Origin: CANJDH01 sp031430015
Lineage (GTDB): Bacteria; Pseudomonadota; Gammaproteobacteria; Burkholderiales; JAEUOS01
DNA length: 6,573 nt
Direction: 5' to 3'
NCBI GenBank assembly: GCA_031430015.1
Contig: JANPAR010000055.1
Coordinates: forward strand, 1-6,573
Under the pieces are notes generated by a model that did no database searches, was not told the origin of the DNA, and saw nothing but the letters and a program-made list of their open reading frames with translations. The position numbers and the translations under genes were made by a program. Below are positions 1-5,908 of this stretch, piece after piece (positions within the stretch are counted from its first letter, which is position 1; each line of letters opens with the position of its first letter).

Positions 1-672
1 GCGCCCAACTATCAGGCCGGCAAAGACTTTGTGGCGGGCTTCAAGCGCACCTTCAAAGGCGAGGTGATGGACGAGATTTACACCCCGCTCAACCAGCCTG
101 ATTTCTCGGCTGAACTCGCGCAAGTGGCGGCCAAGAAGCCCGATGCCATTTACGTGTTCTACCCCGGTGGCCTCGGCGTCAACTTCGTCAAGCAGTATCA
201 GCAGGCCGGCCTGCTCGGCAAGATTCCCCTTTTGACCACGTCGACCACCGACGGCCTCAACCTGCCGGCACAGCGTGACGCCGCGCTTGGTGTGGTGTCG
301 GGCACCTTCTGGGGACCGGATTTCAAGAACGCGGCAAACGTCAAGTTCGTCGCGGACTTTGAGAAAAAATACAACCGCATTCCCTCGCAGTATGCCGCGC
401 AGGCCTATGACTCAGCGCTGCTGCTCGACTCGGCAATCGCAAAGGTCAAGGGCAACGTCAACGACAAGAAGGCGTTCCAGGCCGCCTTGAAGGCGGCTGA
501 TTTCAAATCCGTACGCGGCAACTTCAAGTTCAATACCAACAACTTCCCGATCCAGGACATGCACATGTTCGAGGTGGTGAAGGATGACAAGGGCCGTCAC
601 ACGCTCAAGACCATCGCCACACCGATCAAGGATCACAAGGACAGCTACTACACGGCTTGCAAGTTCTCGTAG
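1..672 (+). CDS. HAAT-family ABC transporter substrate-binding protein (LivK-like), 5'-truncated
   Basis: This is the C-terminal part (223 codons) of a periplasmic type-1 binding protein of the branched-chain amino acid transporter family. The frame is open from base 1, so the in-frame GTG at 31 is internal and the true start with its signal peptide lies upstream. Visible family features are the segment reading GKDFVAGFKRTF, the YTPLNQPDFSAELAQ strand-helix typical of the second lobe, the KKPDAIYVFYPGG turn, the YDSALLLDSAI helix, and a near-terminal cysteine (YYTACKFS) often seen in this family. It lies directly before livH-livM-livG-livF, so it very likely delivers substrate to that transporter. 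A strong terminator follows the stop codon. The ligand is unknown: branched-chain amino acids, amides, urea and aromatic acids are all used by members of this family. Confidence 0.93.
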   Translation, partial: APNYQAGKDFVAGFKRTFKGEVMDEIYTPLNQPDFSAELAQVAAKKPDAIYVFYPGGLGVNFVKQYQQAGLLGKIPLLTTSTTDGLNLPAQRDAALGVVSGTFWGPDFKNAANVKFVADFEKKYNRIPSQYAAQAYDSALLLDSAIAKVKGNVNDKKAFQAALKAADFKSVRGNFKFNTNNFPIQDMHMFEVVKDDKGRHTLKTIATPIKDHKDSYYTACKFS

Positions 673-689
673 ACCGGCAGCGAATGTAC

Positions 690-720
690 AAAAAGGCGCG
701 GCGCAATGCCGCGCTTTTTT
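690..720 (+). terminator. Intrinsic terminator after the binding-protein gene
   Basis: A 7-bp GC stem, GCGCGGC (696-702) with GCCGCGC (708-714), closes a 5-base loop and is followed by six T (715-720). Five A (690-694) before the stem pair with the T run and lengthen the hairpin, so it would also look like a terminator on the minus strand. It starts 17 bases after the stop of the binding-protein gene and ends 45 bases before livH. Its position suggests partial termination, giving more binding protein than permease. This role is inferred; the hairpin itself is plain in the sequence. Confidence 0.88.
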
Positions 721-743
721 GTTGCAGCCCGTGTTGCAGCCCG
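720..743 (+). repeat. Perfect 12-bp tandem duplication before livH
   Basis: TGTTGCAGCCCG occurs twice, back to back (720-731 and 732-743), in the short spacer between the terminator's T run and livH. The second copy looks like a slippage or local duplication event. I see no known operator or promoter in it, and no convincing -35/-10 pair in the 93-base spacer. Confidence 0.8.
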
Positions 744-765
744 CTCGCCTGCTAAGCTTCCCGCC

Positions 766-1701
766 ATGACTTGGTCACTCTTCATCGTTCAACTTCTCAA
801 TGGCGTTCAGTACGGCTTCCTGCTGTTCCTGATGGCGGCCGGCCTCACGCTGGTGTTCGGCATCATGAATTTTGTGAACCTGGCCCACGGTTCGCTTTAC
901 ATGATGGGCGCCTACTTCGCTGCGTGGGCCTTCAACAACGGCTTGTTCGGCATCAAGGAGTCGTTTCTAATCGCCGCGTTGGTCGGGGTGACCGGCAGCT
1001 TTGTGCTCGGCATCATCCTCGAACGTGTGCTGCTGACCGGCCTCTACGCGCGCGACCATCTCGATCAGGTGCTCGCCACGTTCGGGCTGATTCTGGTGTT
1101 TAACGAAGTCGCCCGCTTCATCTGGGGGGTGTCGCCCTATTACATGCAAGTGCCTGCTGCTCTCGAAGGCACCGTCGATATTCTCGGCATCGCCTATCCG
1201 AAATACCGCTTCATGATTATTCTGGTGGGCGCGGCCGTTGCTGCGGGCATGTACTGGCTGATTCAAAAAACCCGCATCGGCATGCTGATTCGCGCCGGCG
1301 CTTCGAACGCGCCGATGGTGGGTGCCCTCGGTGTGAATATCAAGCTGCTCAACACCCTGCTCTTTGGCGTCGGTGCCGCGCTTGCCGGTGTGGCGGGTCT
1401 GATGGCCGGGCCAATTTTGTCGGTGCAGCCCGGCATGGGCGAACCTATTTTGATCGTGGTGCTGGTGGTGATCGCCACTGGCGGCATTGGGTCGATTCGC
1501 GGTGCGTTTTATGCTGCACTGATTGTCGGCGTGATCGACACCGTGGGCCGCGTGTTGCTTCCCATCGTGCTGCGCGAAATCATGGAGCGCTCTTTGGCCC
1601 AGGCAGCCGGCCCGGCGATTGCCTCGATGCTGATTTATCTGGTGATGGCCGTGGTGTTGGCGATCAAGCCCGAAGGTTTATTTCCGGTGAAGCACGGATG
1701 A
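766..1701 (+). CDS. livH: Branched-chain amino acid-type ABC transporter permease LivH
   Basis: Inner-membrane permease, 311 residues, a normal length for LivH. The N-terminus reads MTWSLFIVQLLNGVQYG, followed by the family-typical GLTLVFGIMNFVNLAHGSLYMMGAY (about 26-50). Several hydrophobic segments span the length, and the cytoplasmic coupling region holds RAGASNAPMVGALGVN (about 176-191). The GGIGSIRGAF motif (239-248) and the end KPEGLFPVKHG are also typical. It pairs with LivM to form the transmembrane channel. I chose ATG 766. The frame is open back to an ATG at 706, but that codon lies in the terminator loop and the added 20 residues (MPRFFVAARVAAR...) come from the terminator and the 12-bp repeat, unlike any LivH. 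There is no good Shine-Dalgarno sequence before 766. The stop overlaps the ATG of a 17-codon frame that leads to livM. Confidence 0.93.
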   Translation: MTWSLFIVQLLNGVQYGFLLFLMAAGLTLVFGIMNFVNLAHGSLYMMGAYFAAWAFNNGLFGIKESFLIAALVGVTGSFVLGIILERVLLTGLYARDHLDQVLATFGLILVFNEVARFIWGVSPYYMQVPAALEGTVDILGIAYPKYRFMIILVGAAVAAGMYWLIQKTRIGMLIRAGASNAPMVGALGVNIKLLNTLLFGVGAALAGVAGLMAGPILSVQPGMGEPILIVVLVVIATGGIGSIRGAFYAALIVGVIDTVGRVLLPIVLREIMERSLAQAAGPAIASMLIYLVMAVVLAIKPEGLFPVKHG

Positions 1702-1751
1702 GCATCGCCATTGCCCAGAACGCGTCCAGCAAGCAACTGATCCGCAGATGA
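1698..1751 (+). other. 17-codon frame bridging livH and livM by ATGA overlaps at both ends (mini-ORF or frameshifted livM start)
   Basis: ATG 1698 overlaps the livH stop as ATGA (1698-1701). Its own TGA (1749-1751) overlaps the livM ATG as ATGA (1748-1751). The encoded peptide is MSIAIAQNASSKQLIRR, polar with a basic end. GGTGA (1686-1690) lies 7 bases before it and resembles the 3' half of a Shine-Dalgarno sequence, whereas livM itself has none. It may be a leader frame that carries ribosomes from livH to livM by stop-restart. It may equally be the original N-terminus of LivM, separated by a one-base loss (natural or a sequencing error). Chance is also possible. No homology is known to me for the peptide. 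Confidence 0.45.
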
Positions 1752-2830
1752 TAAAAGCGCTGAAACCCGCATGGATAGCCATTCTCGTGATGGTGGTGTT
1801 GGGCTGCATGCCAATCTACGCCAGCCTTTCGGGCCAGCCGTTTTACATCACCCTGTTTTCACGCATCATGATTTTTGCGCTGGCTGCGGTAGCGCTCAAT
1901 CTGGTGCTCGGCTTTGGCGGCATGGTGAGCTTCGGCCATGCGTTCTACCTCGGTGTCGGGGCCTACGCGGCCGGCATTCTGACCGCCGAGGGCATCACCA
2001 ATGGTTGGGCGCATCTGGCGGTGGCGCTGGTGGCCGGCCTCGCGTTTGCACTTGCGATTGGCGCGGTCGCGCTGCGCACGCAGGGCATGATCTTCATCAT
2101 GATTACGCTCGCGTTTGCGCAGATGGGGTACTTCCTCGTCATCAGTCTTAAGAATTATGGCGGCGATGACGGGCTACCGATGCCGACACGCAGCGACTTC
2201 GGCATTTTCAATCTCGCCAACAACGTCAGCCTGTACTACCTGATCTTTTGCAGTCTTGGCGCGACGCTATGGTTCTTCTCGCGCCTGATCGCGTCGCGCT
2301 TCGGCTATGTGTTGCGCGGTGCCAAATCGAATGGGCGGCGCATGCTGGCGCTCGGGTTTCCGGTGTTTCGCTACCAGCTCGCCGCGTATGTGATCTCGGC
2401 CCTGATCTGCGTGCTCGCTGGTTTTCTGCTCGCCAATCTCACCAAGTTCGCCTCACCCTCCTACATGGCCTGGGTGGTGTCGGGTGATTTGATCGTCATC
2501 ATCGTGCTTGGCGGCATGACCACCTTGTTTGGGCCGGTGGTGGGGGCCATCGTGTTTTTGCTGCTCGAAGAATTGTTGTCAAGCTGGAAGCCGGGCTGGT
2601 TCCCCGGCATTGAAGAAGTCGTCAACAAGCACTGGCTGGCCTTGATCGGCGTGTTTGTGATCGTGGTGATCCTCACTGCCAGGCAAGGCCTCTATGGGCA
2701 GTTGGTAGGGCGGCGTGCCAAGGCCACCGGCCCGTCAGGCATTGCGGGCGGTGCGGGTGGTGCGGGTGGTGCGAGTAGTTCCGGCGGCCCCGGCGGATCA
2801 AACGCAACCGGCGCGGCAGGCCATTCATGA
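1748..2830 (+). CDS. livM: Branched-chain amino acid-type ABC transporter permease LivM with glycine-rich C-terminal tail
   Basis: Second inner-membrane permease, 360 residues. Family features are ALNLVLGFGGMVSFGHAFYLGVGAYAAG (about 49-76), YGGDDGLPMP (137-146, the usual GGxDGL turn), a cytoplasmic loop with RGAKSNGRRMLALGFPVFRYQLAAYVISA (about 190-218), and GGMTTLFGPVVGA (255-267). The transmembrane core ends near residue 320 at ARQGLYGQLVGRR, where LivM proteins normally stop. About 33 further residues are almost all Gly, Ala, Ser, Pro and Asn, encoded partly by a 9-bp repeat. ATG 1748 is the first start codon in a frame open from 1691. It has no Shine-Dalgarno sequence and relies on the ATGA overlap with the preceding mini-frame, so the true N-terminus may be longer if a frameshift is present. 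The stop overlaps livG as ATGA. Confidence 0.92.
   Translation: MIKALKPAWIAILVMVVLGCMPIYASLSGQPFYITLFSRIMIFALAAVALNLVLGFGGMVSFGHAFYLGVGAYAAGILTAEGITNGWAHLAVALVAGLAFALAIGAVALRTQGMIFIMITLAFAQMGYFLVISLKNYGGDDGLPMPTRSDFGIFNLANNVSLYYLIFCSLGATLWFFSRLIASRFGYVLRGAKSNGRRMLALGFPVFRYQLAAYVISALICVLAGFLLANLTKFASPSYMAWVVSGDLIVIIVLGGMTTLFGPVVGAIVFLLLEELLSSWKPGWFPGIEEVVNKHWLALIGVFVIVVILTARQGLYGQLVGRRAKATGPSGIAGGAGGAGGASSSGGPGGSNATGAAGHS
2744..2779 (+). repeat. 9-bp tandem repeat (four units) in the 3' end of livM
   Basis: Four 9-base units follow consensus GCGGGYGGT: 2744-2752, 2753-2761, 2762-2770 (identical to the second), and 2771-2779 (GCGAGTAGT, diverged). The unit is a multiple of three and is in frame, giving Ala-Gly-Gly three times and then Ala-Ser-Ser at LivM residues 333-344. 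Copy-number change would lengthen or shorten the tail without a frameshift. Confidence 0.85.
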
Positions 2831-3585
2831 GCACGCCGGTTCTGTCGATCAAGGGCTTGGTCAAGCGCTTCGGTGGCCTCACCGCCACCGATCATGTGGA
2901 CTTCGACGTGCTACCCGGCGAAGTCCACGCCATCATCGGGCCGAATGGCGCCGGCAAGACCACACTGATCTCGCAACTGGCAGGCGAGTTGCGCCCTGAC
3001 GCTGGCCGTATTGAATTTAACGGGCGTGACATTTCCGGCGAGACGGTGCCGGCCCGCTCGATGCTCGGCCTTGGCCGCAGCTACCAGATCAGCCAGGTGT
3101 TTCGCGAGTTCACCGCGCTGGAGAATGTGATGCTCGCAGTGCAGGCGCATGCCGGCTCCAGCTTTTCGTTTCTGCGCCCGGCGATCAACGAGTCTGCGCT
3201 CACCGGTCCCGCCTCCGAAGCGCTCGAACTGGTGGGGCTGGGCGCAAGGCAGAACGAACCCGCCGCGGCGATGGCGCATGGCGAGCATCGCCAGCTTGAA
3301 CTGGCGATGACACTCGCCACCTCGCCCAAGCTGCTGCTGCTCGATGAGCCGATGGCCGGCATGAGCCAGGCCGAGTCGGAGTCGATGATCGCGTTGTTGA
3401 AGCGCCTCAAAGGCAAATATGCAATAGCGCTGGTCGAGCACGACATGGACGCCGTGTTCGCGCTGGCCGACCGCATCACCGTACTGGTCTACGGCAAGGT
3501 GATTGCCTGCGGCGCGCCCGCCGACATCCGCAACAACGGCGCCGTGAAAGACGCCTACCTCGGTGATCAGGAAGAGGCAATATGA
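2827..3585 (+). CDS. livG: Branched-chain amino acid-type ABC transporter ATPase LivG
   Basis: Cytoplasmic ATP-binding subunit, 252 residues, normal length. It powers import together with LivF. Motifs in order: Walker A GPNGAGKT (38-45), Q-loop Gln at SYQ (Q87), signature region MAHGEHRQLELAM (149-161) in place of the usual LSGGQ, Walker B LLLLDEP (169-175) with catalytic E174, D-loop MAGMS (176-180), and switch His in LVEHDMD (H205). The VFREFTALENV stretch (91-101) and the C-terminal AYLGDQEE are typical of LivG. All catalytic residues are present; only the signature is relaxed, as in other LivG/UrtD-type ATPases. The start overlaps the livM stop by ATGA, with a weak AGG (2818-2820) in front. 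The stop overlaps livF in the same way, so translation of the three genes is probably coupled. Confidence 0.95.
   Translation: MSTPVLSIKGLVKRFGGLTATDHVDFDVLPGEVHAIIGPNGAGKTTLISQLAGELRPDAGRIEFNGRDISGETVPARSMLGLGRSYQISQVFREFTALENVMLAVQAHAGSSFSFLRPAINESALTGPASEALELVGLGARQNEPAAAMAHGEHRQLELAMTLATSPKLLLLDEPMAGMSQAESESMIALLKRLKGKYAIALVEHDMDAVFALADRITVLVYGKVIACGAPADIRNNGAVKDAYLGDQEEAI
3569..3577 (+). promoter_or_regulatory. Ribosome binding site of livF inside the end of livG
   Basis: AGGAAGAGG, with GAGG ending 4 bases and AGGA ending 9 bases before ATG 3582, lies within the last codons of livG. It is the clearest Shine-Dalgarno sequence in the transporter operon and supports the ATGA-overlap start of livF. 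Confidence 0.7.
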
Positions 3586-4298
3586 GCAGAGGGCCGATCC
3601 TCGAAGTGAAAGAGATCGAATCGTTTTACGGCTCGAGCCAAGCCTTGTACGGCATGTCTTTCACGCTGCGCGAAGGCGAGTTTGCGACCTTGCTCGGCCG
3701 CAATGGCATGGGCAAAAGCACCACGGTCAAAAGCATCATGGGCATGATGACCCCGCGCGCCGGCAGCATCACGTTCTCGGGCCATGCGCTGCACACCCTG
3801 CCCTCATATCGTGTGGCGCAACTCGGGCTTGGCCTGGTACCGGAAGGCCGCCAGGTGTTCCCCAATCTCTCTGTGCGCGAAAACCTGGTCGCCACCGCGA
3901 ACAACCGCAGCGGTGCCAAAGCACCGTGGACGCTGGAAAAAGTCTATGCGCTGTTCCCGCGCCTGCAAGAGCGTGCGCGCAATCTCGGCGCGAACTTGTC
4001 AGGCGGTGAGCAGCAAATGCTCGCCGTCGGCCGTGCGCTGATGACCAATCCGCGCTTGTTGATTCTCGATGAAGCCACCGAAGGACTCGCGCCGCTGATC
4101 CGCAAGGAGATCTGGGACTGCCTCGCCAAGCTCAAGGCACTTGGCCAGACTGTCATCGTGATCGACAAAAACATCGGGCCGCTGCTGCGGCTGGCAGACA
4201 CGCATCACATGGTCGAAAAAGGCCGTGTGGTGTGGAGCGGTGACTCCGCTGCACTACGCGCACAGCCCGAGTTGCTGCATCAATACGTCGGCGTCTAG
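3582..4298 (+). CDS. livF: Branched-chain amino acid-type ABC transporter ATPase LivF
   Basis: Second cytoplasmic ATPase, 238 residues, normal length for LivF; partner of LivG on the LivH-LivM pore. Motifs: Walker A GRNGMGKST (39-47), the LivF-typical VPEGRQVFPNLSVRENL (86-102) with Glu where other ABC proteins have the Q-loop Gln, a canonical signature LSGGEQQMLAVGRAL (139-153), and Walker B LLILDEA (159-165) with E164. The switch region reads VIVIDKN (191-197). The position that is His in most ABC ATPases, and Gln in most LivF (VEQN), is here Lys196. I recall DKN in a subset of proteobacterial LivF proteins, so this is probably a subfamily trait and not damage. The gene is the last of the transporter operon; no clear terminator follows. 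Confidence 0.95.
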   Translation: MSRGPILEVKEIESFYGSSQALYGMSFTLREGEFATLLGRNGMGKSTTVKSIMGMMTPRAGSITFSGHALHTLPSYRVAQLGLGLVPEGRQVFPNLSVRENLVATANNRSGAKAPWTLEKVYALFPRLQERARNLGANLSGGEQQMLAVGRALMTNPRLLILDEATEGLAPLIRKEIWDCLAKLKALGQTVIVIDKNIGPLLRLADTHHMVEKGRVVWSGDSAALRAQPELLHQYVGV

Positions 4299-4410
4299 CG
4301 CGGGTATCACGCCAGGAGGCTTGTCCACCAAGGGTTTCAGCGGTATGCATGGTGAACAAGTGCACGCCGCATGATGGTGCCTCGCCGCGTCAAGCCATTG
4401 GCGAAACGGA

Positions 4411-4430
4411 GCGCGATGAGGCGCGATGGG
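4411..4430 (+). repeat. Imperfect 10-bp tandem repeat in the convergent intergenic gap
   Basis: GCGCGATGAG (4411-4420) is followed by GCGCGATGGG (4421-4430), 9 of 10 bases identical. It lies in the 159-base gap (4299-4457) between the ends of livF and nagZ. The rest of the gap holds a weak GGCGT/ACGCC inverted repeat (4290-4294 with 4309-4313) without a T run, and nothing else I can name. Confidence 0.6.
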
Positions 4431-4457
4431 CAGCGACAGCGCGAGGCAGCATCTGAC

Positions 4458-5501
4458 TCATGCCAGTCCGCGCACCACCGCGCACGCCGCCTGATAGCGC
4501 GGCAGCGCGTCCAACTGCGCACGTGACGCAGCAGGCGCAGCCTTGCGCAGGTGCGCAATCCTTGCCGCAGCCAGCGGCGCCGTGCCGCGCTTGGTCAACC
4601 CGTCTAGCACCACATCGGCGTTGACCGGGTCGTTACAGACCAACACCATGTCGCAGCCGGCATCGAGCGCGGCGGCAGCGCGCGCGTCATAGCCGCCCGC
4701 CACGCTCGCGCCTTCCATCGACAAATCATCGCTGAAGATGACGCCCTCAAAGCGGTAGCTGCCGCGCAATATATCCCTGATCCACTTGCGCGAAAAGCCG
4801 GCCGGCTGCGCGTCCACCTTTGGGTAGATCACATGTGCCGGCATCACTGACGACAGACCGGCGGGAATCAACTGTTTGTACGGCAGCATGTCTTCTGCTT
4901 CAATCGCGGCGAACTCGCGCTCATCAATGGGCACCTCGTGATGCGAGTCAGCGCGAATGTAGCCGTGCCCCGGAAAATGTTTGCCGCATGACGCAAGGCC
5001 GCCTTCAGACAGCCCGCTCTGGAGCGCCGCAGCCAGGGCTGCAACAATCTGCGGGTCGCGATGAAAGGCGCGGTCACCAATCACGCCGCTCTCGCCGTAA
5101 TCGAGGTCCAGCACCGGGGTGAAACTCAGATTCACGCCGCAGGCGCGCAGCTCGCTCGCCAGCACGTAGCCACAATCCTTGGCCGCTCTTAGCGCTGCTT
5201 CTTCGTCCTTGTCCCACAAGCTGCCGAGCGCGCGCATCGGCGGGATGGCAGTGAAACTCTCGCGAAAGCGCTGCACGCGCCCGCCCTCGTGGTCGACCGC
5301 GATGATGAAGTCATCGCCGCGCAGGGCGCGAATCTGTGCCGTCAACGCGCACAATTGCGCGACCGATTCGTAGTGGCGTGCGAACAGGATCACGCCGCCC
5401 AGTTGCGGATGAAGCAAGCGCGTGCGGTCCGTGTCATTGAGACGCAAGCCGTCCACATCTGCAATCACCACACCCAATGCCATGTCTGTAGCTTGTGTCA
5501 T
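4458..5501 (-). CDS. nagZ: Beta-N-acetylhexosaminidase NagZ (glycoside hydrolase family 3)
   Basis: Cytoplasmic enzyme, 347 residues, that removes GlcNAc from GlcNAc-1,6-anhydro-MurNAc peptides during peptidoglycan recycling. In many Gram-negatives its product feeds the AmpR/AmpC beta-lactamase signal. Motifs: LGGVILFARHYES (34-46), VDHEGGRVQRFR (69-80), the NagZ hallmark KHFPGHG (174-180) followed by ADSHHEVP with the catalytic Asp-His pair (D185, H187), and FSDDLSMEGA (256-265), which carries the nucleophilic Asp (most likely D258). No signal peptide is present, as expected. ATG 5501 directly follows the acpS stop (TGAATG) and has a good Shine-Dalgarno sequence, so I prefer it to Met7. All active-site residues I would expect are present. 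It is the last gene of a convergent minus-strand operon. Confidence 0.95.
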   Translation of the reverse strand: MTQATDMALGVVIADVDGLRLNDTDRTRLLHPQLGGVILFARHYESVAQLCALTAQIRALRGDDFIIAVDHEGGRVQRFRESFTAIPPMRALGSLWDKDEEAALRAAKDCGYVLASELRACGVNLSFTPVLDLDYGESGVIGDRAFHRDPQIVAALAAALQSGLSEGGLASCGKHFPGHGYIRADSHHEVPIDEREFAAIEAEDMLPYKQLIPAGLSSVMPAHVIYPKVDAQPAGFSRKWIRDILRGSYRFEGVIFSDDLSMEGASVAGGYDARAAAALDAGCDMVLVCNDPVNADVVLDGLTKRGTAPLAAARIAHLRKAAPAASRAQLDALPRYQAACAVVRGLA

Positions 5502-5894
5502 TCAATTTTCCTTTTCGAGAGTGACAAATGCCAGCGCGTGCTCGCGTTCGTCCGAGAGCGTCACATGCGTGGCCATGATTTTTTTATCACGCAGCAATTG
5601 CGCGAGGAGCGGTGCGCACTGCAAGTGCGGACGCCCCGCTGCGTCGTTCACCACCGCGAGTTGATGCCAGGTATTGGCTTCCGAGGGCGGCTCGCCAAGG
5701 GCCTTGAAGAACGCCTCTTTGGCGGCGAAGCGCTTGGCGACATAGGCAGGCTGTGCGGGGCTGCTCAGGGCGTCATAGCGGGCCAGCTCGGCCTCTGCCA
5801 ACACCTTTTTCGCGAAGCGCTCTTCGTGCCGTTCCAGCGCTGCGGCGATGCGCGCAATGCTGACGATGTCGGTGCCGATGCCATGAATTGCCAT
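5502..5894 (-). CDS. acpS: Holo-[acyl-carrier-protein] synthase AcpS
   Basis: Cytoplasmic 4'-phosphopantetheinyl transferase, 130 residues from the chosen start. It moves the phosphopantetheine arm of coenzyme A onto a serine of apo-ACP, which is required for fatty acid synthesis. The N-terminal MAIHGIGTDIVSIARI contains the Mg-binding Asp (D9). The second hallmark, AKRFAAKEAFFKALG (53-67), holds the Mg-binding Glu (E60) and the conserved Lys (K64). The HVTLSDE stretch (110-116) matches the usual C-terminal HVSLSH/D motif. I chose ATG 5894 because family members begin just before GIGTDI. A GTG at 5912, overlapping the upstream stop as GTGA, would add six residues (MRQNAG) and cannot be excluded. 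The gene abuts nagZ, an arrangement familiar in beta- and gammaproteobacteria. Confidence 0.94.
   Translation of the reverse strand: MAIHGIGTDIVSIARIAAALERHEERFAKKVLAEAELARYDALSSPAQPAYVAKRFAAKEAFFKALGEPPSEANTWHQLAVVNDAAGRPHLQCAPLLAQLLRDKKIMATHVTLSDEREHALAFVTLEKEN
5509..5513 (-). promoter_or_regulatory. Ribosome binding site of nagZ inside the end of acpS
   Basis: On the minus strand AAGGA (5513 to 5509) lies 7 bases before the nagZ ATG at 5501, within the last codons of acpS. It fixes the nagZ start and suggests that acpS and nagZ are translated from one message. Confidence 0.7.
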
Positions 5895-5908
5895 GCCCGC
5901 ATTTTGCC

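Noticed and set aside
734..758. Possible livH promoter (TTGCAG and TAAGCT)
   Set aside because: The spacing is about 13 bases and both elements match poorly; part of the -35-like element is just the 12-bp duplication.
706..765. Upstream extension of livH to ATG 706
   Set aside because: The codon sits in the terminator loop, the extra residues derive from the hairpin and the 12-bp repeat, and LivH proteins start close to the FIVQLLNG segment.
2911..3441. 176-codon minus-strand frame opposite livG
   Set aside because: It lies wholly antisense to a well-supported gene, has no recognisable domain, and long antisense frames are expected in high-GC coding DNA.
4314..4374. AGGAGG (4314-4319) as a ribosome binding site for a small gene in the gap
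   Set aside because: The nearest start, TTG 4321, is only one base away, and ATG 4345 is too far and opens just nine codons.
4337..4558. Minus-strand 73-codon frame covering the livF-nagZ gap
   Set aside because: Half of it overlaps the end of nagZ in another frame, it is extremely Arg-rich, and it has no recognisable motif.
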